Source of the DNA: CAZAQS01 sp964486825
GTDB lineage: Bacteria; Chloroflexota; Anaerolineae; Anaerolineales; UBA4823
Direction: 5' to 3'
Assembly: GCA_964486825.1 (NCBI GenBank)
Contig: CAZAQS010000241.1
Span: 1 to 7,210 of the forward strand
DNA length: 7,210 bases
Shown: positions 1 to 5,680 of the stretch, in pieces
Layout: the number at the start of each line of letters is the position of its first letter
How positions within the stretch are numbered: the first letter of the stretch is position 1
Notes under the pieces: model-generated
The model's input: only the letters and a program-made list of their open reading frames with translations
The model's database searches: none
What the model was told of the DNA's origin: nothing
Program-made: the position numbers and the translations under genes

Positions 1-1
1 C

Positions 2-2212
2 AACGATAACCCAAATCTGCAAGGCATTCTGGAGGACGCTCAGCAGATCCGAGAGCGGGCGCTGTACATCGCTGCCCAGATTTTCAAGACGATGATGCAA
101 GACAAGCAGGTCTTGATCCTATTGGAGGATATCCAGTGGGCTGATGAAGGATCACTGGATTTTATCGAGCATATTGCAGCCGAATGCATCGAGTATCCGC
201 TCATGCTGGTTTGCCTGGCTCGAAAGAACCTTTTCGAGCGGCGGCCGACATGGGGATCAGTTCTGCCTACCCATATACAAATCGGCTTGAGCCAGCTGTC
301 TGAGGAGGAAAGCCGCCAATTGGTGCTCGAGATCCTGCGAAAAGTAGATGATATTCCTTCCTCCTTGCATGACCTGATCGTAAGCCAGTCGGAAGGCAAT
401 CCTTACTATGTTGAAGAAGCCATCAAGATGCTGATCGACGATGGGGTCATCGTTCTTGATGACGAACGCTGGCAGGTCAGGAAGGATAAACTTGTCGAGT
501 GGAAGATACCTCCAACTCTAACCGGTTTACTTCAAGCCCGATTGGACGGGCTCCCAGAGCATGAACGTAAGGTGCTCCACCGGAGCTCGGTCGCCGGGCG
601 TGTGTTTTGGGACGATCTGACTGCCAGGTTGAACGATATGAGCAGTGAGGATGCCGGAGGGGTGATGGATACCGCCGGAGCGTTGGCGAAGCTGCAAGGG
701 CGGGACCTGATCAACCGAGTAGAGCAATCGACCTTCACCGGTACCCAAGAATATATCTTTAAACATGCATTGCTGCGAGAGGTCACTTACGAGAGGTTGC
801 TCAAACGCTTGCGGCGCACTTATCATTTGCAGGTAGCCGAGTGGCTGTGTGAGCGCAGCGGAGAACAGGTTGAAGTATATACCGGTCGGATCGGCGAACA
901 TTTTGAGTACGCAGGAGAGGCTATCCAGGCAGCTGAATGGTATGCCCGTGCTGGAAAACAAAGCCAGGCTACTTATGTACCAGAGATGGCCAAAGGTTAT
1001 TATCAAAAAGCTTTAAAGCTATGGGAACAAGTAGACATCCTGTCACCAGAGAACGAATCCCTCAAGATCGAGGTTTTGCATGGACTTGGGCAAGTCCTGA
1101 ACTGGTTAGGCCGATATGATGAAGCCATTGAAACCTTTCAGCGGATGGCCGGATTGGCGGAAAGGCTGGGGGATGTCAAGTCGCAGGCGCAGGCCTGGCA
1201 AGGTAATGCTGAAGCTCAAATGCACCAGGGCGATACGCGGGGTTCCATTCGAAGCGCCTCGCAAGCAGAAGCACTGGCCCGGCCAGCTGAAGCGGATCTG
1301 GAAGTCATCAAGGCTCTCTGGATGAAGGCCTGGGGCGCCTACCGGTTGGGTGAGATGGATGGGGCACTGACACAAGCCAAAAGAGTCTCAGAGCTCAGTC
1401 ACCAGATACAAGACCGGGGGCAGATGGCGCATAGCTTGAACTTGCTTGGTGTGCTCGAATCTGTCTCGGGGCGCTTTGATGAGGCGAGTGAATATTTCGA
1501 GCAGGCCTTGGAAATTTTCAATTTGCTTGGAAACCGGCGGCGGGCCATGCCTCTGATGAATAACCTGGGAGTCATCCTGGAAGCGCGTGGAGATTACCCA
1601 GGGGCTCTGGATCGCTACCAGGCTGCCTTGAATATGGCGCGGGAGATCGGCAATCGAGATGGCGAAATGGTATACATGAGCAACCTGGGTGGTATCCGGG
1701 TCTGGATGGGCGAGTACCAGTCCGCGGAGGCCGATTTACGCCAGGTAATTGATATGGCGGGTTCCCGAGGAGTGGATGTGCTCTCATCAACCTATTGCTT
1801 CCTCTCCGAAGCGCTTTTAGGCCAGGAAAAGACAGAGGAAGCCCTGGACGCAGCCAAGCAGGCGCTGACCTTGGCTCATGAGATGGAAATTCAAGAGGAT
1901 ATGGGCACCGCATGGCGCTCACTGGGGCGAGTAGCAGCAGCTTTGGGAAAGCCTATCTCGATTCAAGTAAACGGTCAGCAACCGCTCCAGGCTTTTTCGG
2001 CAGAATACTGTTTTTCTGAAAGCGAACGTATATTTATCGAGATCGAGAGAGAAGATGAGCGCGCCCGAACCTTGAGGGAGTGGGCCCGTTATGAACTAGA
2101 CCAGGGAGATCAAAAACAGGGACGAAAGTTGTGGGAGCAGGCGCGCGCTATCTTCCTGGAATTGGAGGCGCTACCAGAAGTCGAGCAAATGGAGGAATAT
2201 CATGCGAAATAA
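2..2212 (+). CDS. STAND/AAA_16-like ATPase with TPR tail, 5'-truncated
   Basis: The reading frame is open from base 2, so the gene starts before the window; the ATG at 92 is internal. The 736 visible residues begin just before a Walker B strand (VLILLEDIQWADE, bases 110-148), the form typical of AAA_16/STAND ATPases found in multidomain signalling proteins. The Walker A loop must lie upstream. Next come the usual post-ATPase elements: 'SEGNPYYVEEAIKMLIDDG' (about 389-445), the winged-helix-like 'LTGLLQARLDGLPEHERKVL' region (517-577) and 'YIFKHALLREVTYERLL' (752-802). From about 1070 to 1920 there are about seven or eight TPR units of about 34 residues, such as those around 1430-1531 and 1550-1651, and the end is charged and helical. 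There is no C-terminal LuxR helix-turn-helix, so a MalT-type activator is unlikely. In known relatives the missing N-terminus is a nucleotide cyclase, a protein kinase or a BTAD/DNA-binding domain; which applies here cannot be seen. It probably acts in the cytoplasm as a sensor or scaffold. Its stop overlaps the next gene. Confidence 0.88.
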   Translation, partial: NDNPNLQGILEDAQQIRERALYIAAQIFKTMMQDKQVLILLEDIQWADEGSLDFIEHIAAECIEYPLMLVCLARKNLFERRPTWGSVLPTHIQIGLSQLSEEESRQLVLEILRKVDDIPSSLHDLIVSQSEGNPYYVEEAIKMLIDDGVIVLDDERWQVRKDKLVEWKIPPTLTGLLQARLDGLPEHERKVLHRSSVAGRVFWDDLTARLNDMSSEDAGGVMDTAGALAKLQGRDLINRVEQSTFTGTQEYIFKHALLREVTYERLLKRLRRTYHLQVAEWLCERSGEQVEVYTGRIGEHFEYAGEAIQAAEWYARAGKQSQATYVPEMAKGYYQKALKLWEQVDILSPENESLKIEVLHGLGQVLNWLGRYDEAIETFQRMAGLAERLGDVKSQAQAWQGNAEAQMHQGDTRGSIRSASQAEALARPAEADLEVIKALWMKAWGAYRLGEMDGALTQAKRVSELSHQIQDRGQMAHSLNLLGVLESVSGRFDEASEYFEQALEIFNLLGNRRRAMPLMNNLGVILEARGDYPGALDRYQAALNMAREIGNRDGEMVYMSNLGGIRVWMGEYQSAEADLRQVIDMAGSRGVDVLSSTYCFLSEALLGQEKTEEALDAAKQALTLAHEMEIQEDMGTAWRSLGRVAAALGKPISIQVNGQQPLQAFSAEYCFSESERIFIEIEREDERARTLREWARYELDQGDQKQGRKLWEQARAIFLELEALPEVEQMEEYHAK
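2191..2196 (+). promoter_or_regulatory. Ribosome binding site for the secreted-protein gene
   Basis: GGAGGA lies six bases before the ATG at 2202 and inside the last codons of the ATPase gene. It is close to the ideal anti-Shine-Dalgarno match and fixes the start of the small gene. Its place before the ATPase stop at 2210-2212 suggests that ribosomes finishing the ATPase help to start the next protein. Confidence 0.75.
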
Positions 2213-2756
2213 ATGGAATAAATGGATAGTGACAATCGTAACACTGTTTATCGTAATGACCCTGGTCCCGGCGGCGATGGCAGGTAAGTTTCATTTCAAT
2301 AGCATCAATTTTAACCTTGGCGGATCGCTGGTGCTGCAAGGGAGCCTGGTTGGGCTGGGCAACCAGGTCGCCGAAGTAACCCTTACGGGTTATGGAAACG
2401 TTTCAGCGCTTTGCCAAAATAAGGGCGGACAGCAAGCGCTGGGCAGGAACCCCGTATTCGTAGCTGCGGAGCAATCTGGCTTATTCGTGTCCGGAGATAA
2501 CGGGCGGGCGCTGGTACGGGTAGTAGCGCCAGACCCTACTGCTCCAGAATACGAACCCTCACCAACTCCCAAAGATGCCGGCTGCCCTAACGGAAACTGG
2601 GATGTGATAGGGATCGTGGACGGGTCCACCGATTGGACAGCGGCGCGGGTTGTAGTAAGAGATGATTTAGGTCTGGTCCAGATCGACCAATGGTATACCT
2701 GCACAACTACTTTCCAAGATGGACTGGCAACCAGTATCACATGTGTGGAATCGTAA
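2202..2756 (+). CDS. Small secreted Cys-containing protein of unknown function
   Basis: A 184-residue protein with a clear Sec signal peptide: basic N-terminus (MRNKWNKW), a hydrophobic core at residues 9-23, and a probable signal peptidase I cut after Ala27 in 'AMA-GKF'. No lipobox cysteine and no second membrane segment are seen, so the mature part of about 157 residues is likely released or wall-associated. It has four cysteines (C71, C128, C167, C181), which could form two disulfides after export. The pattern 'GSLVGLGNQVAEVTLTGYG' followed by 'CQNKGGQQALGRNP', then 'CPNGNW' and a final 'TCTTTFQDG' recalls uncharacterised secreted beta-rich proteins that I associate with Chloroflexota and Actinomycetota; this is memory of a pattern, not a search. 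The middle has a short Pro-rich stretch (residues 110-123). The start is set by a strong ribosome binding site, and the gene overlaps the ATPase gene by 11 bases, so the two share a transcript. The function is unknown. Confidence 0.85.
   Translation: MRNKWNKWIVTIVTLFIVMTLVPAAMAGKFHFNSINFNLGGSLVLQGSLVGLGNQVAEVTLTGYGNVSALCQNKGGQQALGRNPVFVAAEQSGLFVSGDNGRALVRVVAPDPTAPEYEPSPTPKDAGCPNGNWDVIGIVDGSTDWTAARVVVRDDLGLVQIDQWYTCTTTFQDGLATSITCVES
2208..2225 (+). repeat. 9-bp tandem duplication in the signal peptide start
   Basis: AATAAATGG occurs twice in a row (2208-2216 and 2217-2225) and encodes Asn-Lys-Trp twice in the basic end of the signal peptide. The first copy spans the stop codon of the upstream ATPase gene (2210-2212). 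The repeat keeps the small gene in frame. It could come from slippage, and it adds one positive charge to the signal peptide. Confidence 0.8.
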
Positions 2757-2776
2757 TTTAACTATGTTGATGAAAG

Positions 2777-2819
2777 GCGCGTGGTAAAGGCAATCCATTC
2801 AGTTTCCTTTACCACGCGC
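2777..2819 (+). terminator. Strong hairpin ending the ATPase/secreted-protein unit
   Basis: The 14-base arm GCGCGTGGTAAAGG (2777-2790) is perfectly complementary to CCTTTACCACGCGC (2806-2819), with a 15-base loop. It begins 20 bases after the stop at 2756, where a terminator is expected. No T-run follows the right arm (the sequence continues TAGCCGTCATGG), so it is not a textbook intrinsic terminator on either strand. It may stop RNA polymerase without a U-tract, block 3' exonucleases to stabilise the mRNA, or serve as a protein site. The hairpin itself is certain; the termination role is inferred. Confidence 0.6.
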
Positions 2820-2959
2820 TAGCCGTCATGGCAACCCAAGACAAGGTACTCAATCGCTGGCGGCGATGAGACATGTTGATAAATTGCCGTACGAGTAGCA
2901 GGCGCATAGATCTTCCCTTTGTCATAATGATGTAATAAATTTGACTGGATAATTCTCAC
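2820..2959. other. Non-coding spacer before the LacI-type regulator promoter
   Basis: No credible gene is seen here. The only short frame noticed, from the ATG at about 2872, is about 20 codons with no good ribosome binding site. A TTGACT hexamer at 2941-2946 could be the -35 box of an alternative promoter, but nothing close to TATAAT lies 16-18 bases downstream. The spacer separates the ATPase unit from the arabinose unit. Confidence 0.5.
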
Positions 2960-2988
2960 TTGAGATGAGTGTTTTTTCATGCTACTCT
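2960..2988 (+). promoter_or_regulatory. Probable sigma-70-type promoter of the LacI-type regulator gene
   Basis: TTGAGA (2960-2965, five of six bases matching TTGACA) and TACTCT (2983-2988, a weak -10) are separated by 17 bases. Transcription would start near 2995, at the edge of the tandem operator (2996-3019), giving a leader of about 39 bases. The TAAAAT at 2988-2993 is an alternative -10 but has no well-spaced -35. A small inverted repeat, TCTCA-CT-TGAGA (2954-2965), overlaps the -35 box. The call rests on hexamer match and spacing only, plus the sensible place of the operator. Confidence 0.45.
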
Positions 2989-2995
2989 AAAATGT

Positions 2996-3019
2996 GAACG
3001 ATAACGGGAACGATAACGG
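2996..3019 (+). promoter_or_regulatory. Tandem operator, two copies of a 12-mer, likely LacI-type site
   Basis: GAACGATAACGG is repeated exactly, head to tail, at 2996-3007 and 3008-3019. Each copy holds CGATAACG, an imperfect palindrome (CG-TA-CG is symmetric), and a central or flanking CpG in a palindrome is the usual style of LacI-family operators. The site lies between the proposed -10 box and the start codon of a LacI-family gene, where bound protein would block transcription, so autoregulation and control of araA by read-through are the natural reading. The repeat is seen directly; the binding protein is inferred. Confidence 0.65.
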
Positions 3020-3033
3020 TAGTCTATTAAATC

Positions 3034-4080
3034 ATGAAAATTAGAAACGGAAGAGCGACAATCAAAGAGGTTGCCTCTGCAGCTCGGGTTTCCACCCAAA
3101 CGGTCTCGAGGGTAATTAACGACAGGCCTGATGTATCACCGGAAACCCGCAAAAGGGTAAAAGAGGTGATAGAAAAGCTAGGTTACCAACCCAGTGCTCT
3201 GGCACGCAGCTTGATACGGAGGCGCAGTTATACTCTCGGGGTTGTAACAGCAGGTCTTAAATATATTGGCCCATCCCGCACTCTGAGCGGAATCACCGCT
3301 GCTGCTGAAGAGGCTGGGTATGCTCTTCTGCTTAAGGAGCTATCAAGTTTTGATGCCCAAGATAACGGATATATCTTCAAGGCATTCCTTTCCCAGCATG
3401 TGGATGGAATTATCTGGGCTGTACCGGAGGTCGGTGACAATCGCAGATGGGTTAATCAGAACATCTCGGATGTGGAAATTCCGATTGTTTATTTAACAAT
3501 GGAGCCGCAAGAAAAGGTTACTGTGGTATCGATTAACAATTACCTGGGTGGGCGGATGGCGATGTCTCACCTGCTCGATCAAGGTTACCGGTCTATCGCT
3601 CACGTCACAGGGCCGCTAGACTGGTGGGAATCTCGTCAACGGATGGCAGCCTGGAGAGATGCCCTGGCTGAAGCTGGAATAGAAGCTATGGATAAACATT
3701 GGGTGGAGGGCAACTGGTCTTCAGCGAGTGGGGCTCGAGCTGCCGAAATACTATTCGGACAATATCCCGAGATGGATTCGATCTTCGTTGCAAATGACCA
3801 GATGGCGTTAGGCGTAATGCAAATTGCCTATCAAAGAAACCTGAAAATTCCTGGAAATCTTGGGATCGTAGGTTTCGACAATATTGCTGAGTCTGCCAAT
3901 TTTTGGCCTTCTTTGACGACCATTCAGCAGGACCAGTACGACCTCGGTAAGATCGCCTTACAAGAAATCATTAAGATTGTTGAAGCAGGCTGGCAAGAGC
4001 AAGAACCGGTCGGTCCTAATTCGATCATCCTCTCCCCGTCCTTCATCGTTCGGGAAAGCTCGATTCGAAGACGAGATTGA
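3034..4080 (+). CDS. LacI-family transcriptional regulator, probable arabinose-locus repressor
   Basis: A complete 348-residue LacI/GalR protein of normal family length. Residues 9-30 (TIKEVASAARVSTQTVSRVIND) are the helix-turn-helix, with recognition residues around T21-Q22. 'PSALARSL' (53-60) is the hinge helix, whose Leu60 is expected to insert in the operator minor groove. The sensor part (about 66-340) is a periplasmic-binding-protein-like fold; 'RQR' (R203), 'VANDQMALG' (N254-D255) and 'GFDN' (D282) are at the usual sugar-contact positions. The ATG at 3034 is the first possible start because an in-frame TAA sits at 3028-3030; the ribosome binding site is weak, with only GGTAG at 3018-3022. 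The exact tandem 12-mer just upstream suggests autoregulation. It lies 75 bases before araA on the same strand, so L-arabinose or a related sugar is the likely ligand, making it an AraR-like repressor by function. The family is certain; the ligand is inferred from context only. Confidence 0.93.
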   Translation: MKIRNGRATIKEVASAARVSTQTVSRVINDRPDVSPETRKRVKEVIEKLGYQPSALARSLIRRRSYTLGVVTAGLKYIGPSRTLSGITAAAEEAGYALLLKELSSFDAQDNGYIFKAFLSQHVDGIIWAVPEVGDNRRWVNQNISDVEIPIVYLTMEPQEKVTVVSINNYLGGRMAMSHLLDQGYRSIAHVTGPLDWWESRQRMAAWRDALAEAGIEAMDKHWVEGNWSSASGARAAEILFGQYPEMDSIFVANDQMALGVMQIAYQRNLKIPGNLGIVGFDNIAESANFWPSLTTIQQDQYDLGKIALQEIIKIVEAGWQEQEPVGPNSIILSPSFIVRESSIRRRD

Positions 4081-4095
4081 AACATTCTCGATTAC

Positions 4096-4129
4096 TTGCC
4101 AGAGCCTATAAAACGATATGATACATAAT
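4096..4129 (+). promoter_or_regulatory. Possible araA promoter with a partial operator copy
   Basis: The 75-base gap between the regulator gene and araA holds TTGCCA (4096-4101) and TATGAT (4117-4122). Each hexamer is good, but the spacing is only 15 bases; TGATAC (4119-4124) gives 17 bases with a poorer -10. AACGATA (4112-4118), identical to seven bases of the upstream operator unit, overlaps this -10 region. That would suit a second site for the same repressor, but a 7-base match is weak evidence. No terminator hairpin with a T-run is seen in the gap, so read-through from the regulator gene is also likely. Confidence 0.3.
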
Positions 4130-4142
4130 CCAATATCCTAGC

Positions 4143-4147
4143 AGGAG
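4143..4147 (+). promoter_or_regulatory. Ribosome binding site of araA
   Basis: AGGAG stands eight bases before the ATG at 4156. It is much stronger than the site of the preceding regulator gene, which would give more isomerase than repressor from a shared transcript. Confidence 0.75.
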
Positions 4148-4155
4148 ATGCACAG

Positions 4156-5661
4156 ATGATTAACTTAAAAAATTATGAGGTCTGGTTTGTAACCGGTAGC
4201 CAACACCTGTATGGTGAAAAAACCCTGGAACAGGTTGCCAGTCACGCGCGTGAGATTGCTGGATTTTTAAATTCTTCCTTGCATATCCCTGTTGAAGTGA
4301 CCTTCAAGCCAGTCTTAGCTACAGCGGATGAAATCCGGCAATTATGTCTGGATGCAAATTCAGCGCAGAGATGTGTAGGCTTGATCACATGGATGCATAC
4401 ATTTTCTCCGGCTAAGATGTGGATTGCAGGGTTAAGTATGCTTAAGAAACCATATCTGCACCTGCATACTCAATACAACCGTGAAATCCCATGGACTGAA
4501 ATCGACATGGATTTCATGAACCTGAATCAATCAGCTCACGGAGATCGTGAATTCGGTTTTATTGGTAGCCGCCTGAGATTGGATCGAAAAGTTGTGGTCG
4601 GATACTGGCAAGACCAGGATGTACAGACCTCAATTGGTGGGTGGTCTCGCGCGGCCTGCGCCTGGTCAGATTGGCAGGGAGCAAGAGTAGCTCGATTTGG
4701 CGATAATATGCGCGATGTAGCGGTTACAGAGGGCGATAAAGTGGAAGCGCAGATCAGGTTGGGTTACTCGGTGTTTGGCTATGGTGTGTCCGAACTGGTT
4801 TCCTCAGTCCAGGATGCAAACCAGGCTGATATCGATGACACAATCCAGTCTTATTTAGATGAGTATGAGGTCTCTGCTAGTCTCCAACCCGAGGGGGATC
4901 GCTATGCTTCCCTCGTAGAAGGAGCTCGCATCGAGGTAGGCTTGCGTAATTTTCTCAAAAACGGCGATTTTAAGGCTTTCACGACAACCTTCGAAGACCT
5001 GCACGGGCTGGCTCAGCTTCCGGGGTTGGCAGTCCAACGGGTCATGCGGGATGGGTATGGATTCGGGGCAGAAGGGGATTGGAAAACGGCAGCCCTGGTG
5101 CGGGCGATGAAAGTGATGAGCGCCGGTCTGCCTGGCGGGGTTAGCTTCATGGAAGATTACACCTATCATTTCGGTTCCACAGGGGATAAGGTATTGGGCG
5201 CGCATATGCTGGAGATCTGCGAATCAATTGCAGCAGGCAAGCCGAAGCTGGAGGTCTTGCCGCTATCGATTGGTGGAAAGGCAGACCCTGTCCGTTTGAT
5301 CTTCGATGCCAACACTGGTGCGGCGATTGGCGCATCCATTATGGATATGGGGCAGCGCTTCCGATTGCTTGTTAATAAGGTTGATGTGGTACCAACGGAG
5401 GCGAACCTGCCCAAGTTGCCGGTAGCACGCGCCTTGTGGCTGCCGCGCCCTGACTTGAAAACAGCTGCCGCTGCTTGGATCTATGCAGGCGGGGCGCACC
5501 ACACCAGCTTTAGCTATTCTGTCACGGCTGAAAATTTGAGAGATTTCGCGGAAATGGCGGGGATTGAGTTCCTGCTCATCGATGAAAACACCTCCCTGGA
5601 AGAGTTCAAGAAAGAACTGCGCTGGAACGATTTATATTACCACCTGGCGAAGGGTATCTGA
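4156..5661 (+). CDS. araA: L-arabinose isomerase
   Basis: Converts L-arabinose to L-ribulose (EC 5.3.1.4), the first cytoplasmic step of bacterial arabinose breakdown before ribulokinase (AraB) and the epimerase (AraD), neither of which is in the window. The protein has 501 residues, almost the same as the 500 of the E. coli enzyme. It opens with the family signature 'EVWFVTGSQHLYGEKTLEQV' (residues 8-27), which also supports the start. 'LITWMHTFSPAKMWI' (76-90) and 'LHLHTQYNREIPW' (101-113) are typical AraA blocks. The metal and catalytic residues are all present: Glu306 (GFGAEGDWK), Glu333 (SFMEDYTYHF), His350 (GAHMLEICES) and His449 (GGAHHTSF), matching E. coli E306, E333, H350 and H450. 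A divalent metal, usually Mn2+, is expected. No frameshift or truncation is seen. It is flanked by a LacI-type regulator and a response regulator, and the next gene begins 19 bases after its stop, so it is part of a regulated operon. Confidence 0.97.
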   Translation: MINLKNYEVWFVTGSQHLYGEKTLEQVASHAREIAGFLNSSLHIPVEVTFKPVLATADEIRQLCLDANSAQRCVGLITWMHTFSPAKMWIAGLSMLKKPYLHLHTQYNREIPWTEIDMDFMNLNQSAHGDREFGFIGSRLRLDRKVVVGYWQDQDVQTSIGGWSRAACAWSDWQGARVARFGDNMRDVAVTEGDKVEAQIRLGYSVFGYGVSELVSSVQDANQADIDDTIQSYLDEYEVSASLQPEGDRYASLVEGARIEVGLRNFLKNGDFKAFTTTFEDLHGLAQLPGLAVQRVMRDGYGFGAEGDWKTAALVRAMKVMSAGLPGGVSFMEDYTYHFGSTGDKVLGAHMLEICESIAAGKPKLEVLPLSIGGKADPVRLIFDANTGAAIGASIMDMGQRFRLLVNKVDVVPTEANLPKLPVARALWLPRPDLKTAAAAWIYAGGAHHTSFSYSVTAENLRDFAEMAGIEFLLIDENTSLEEFKKELRWNDLYYHLAKGI

Positions 5662-5668
5662 CGACCGG

Positions 5669-5675
5669 AAAGGAG
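5669..5675 (+). promoter_or_regulatory. Ribosome binding site of the response-regulator gene
   Basis: AAAGGAG ends five bases before the ATG at 5681, within the 19-base gap after araA. It sets the start of the downstream gene and, with no terminator in the gap, supports one transcript for both genes. Confidence 0.75.
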
Positions 5676-5680
5676 CTGGC

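Noticed and set aside
2..10. AACGATAAC, a 9-base match to the operator unit at the left edge
   Set aside because: It lies inside the ATPase coding frame (Asn-Asp-Asn) with no second copy and no promoter nearby, so it is most likely chance.
92..94. ATG considered as the true start of the ATPase gene
   Set aside because: The frame stays open to the window edge with protein-like sequence, and starting at 92 would place the Walker B strand at the very N-terminus with no Walker A loop.
1572..1922. Antisense open frame of 116 codons opposite the TPR region
   Set aside because: It is rich in Pro, Arg and Ser, as expected from the complement of a TPR-coding region, and has no domain signature.
2496..2504. 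GATAACGGG, partial operator match in the secreted-protein gene
   Set aside because: It is single, lacks the GAAC part, is within coding sequence and is far from a promoter.
2390..2740. Antisense open frame of 116 codons opposite the secreted-protein gene
   Set aside because: It is a shadow of a gene with a clear signal peptide and ribosome binding site, and its own translation shows no recognisable domain.
2872..2934. A 20-codon frame in the spacer before the LacI-type gene, considered as a leader peptide
   Set aside because: It has no clear ribosome binding site, lies before the predicted promoter and has no run of regulatory codons or attenuator-like hairpin.
3361..3368. GATAACGG, partial operator match inside the LacI-type gene
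   Set aside because: An auxiliary operator inside a gene is possible, but only 9 of 12 bases match the unit and the stretch is ordinary coding sequence. A matrix scan against the whole genome would be needed to rank it.
4855..5502. Several overlapping antisense open frames opposite araA
   Set aside because: araA is complete and conserved on the + strand; these frames have no recognisable protein features.
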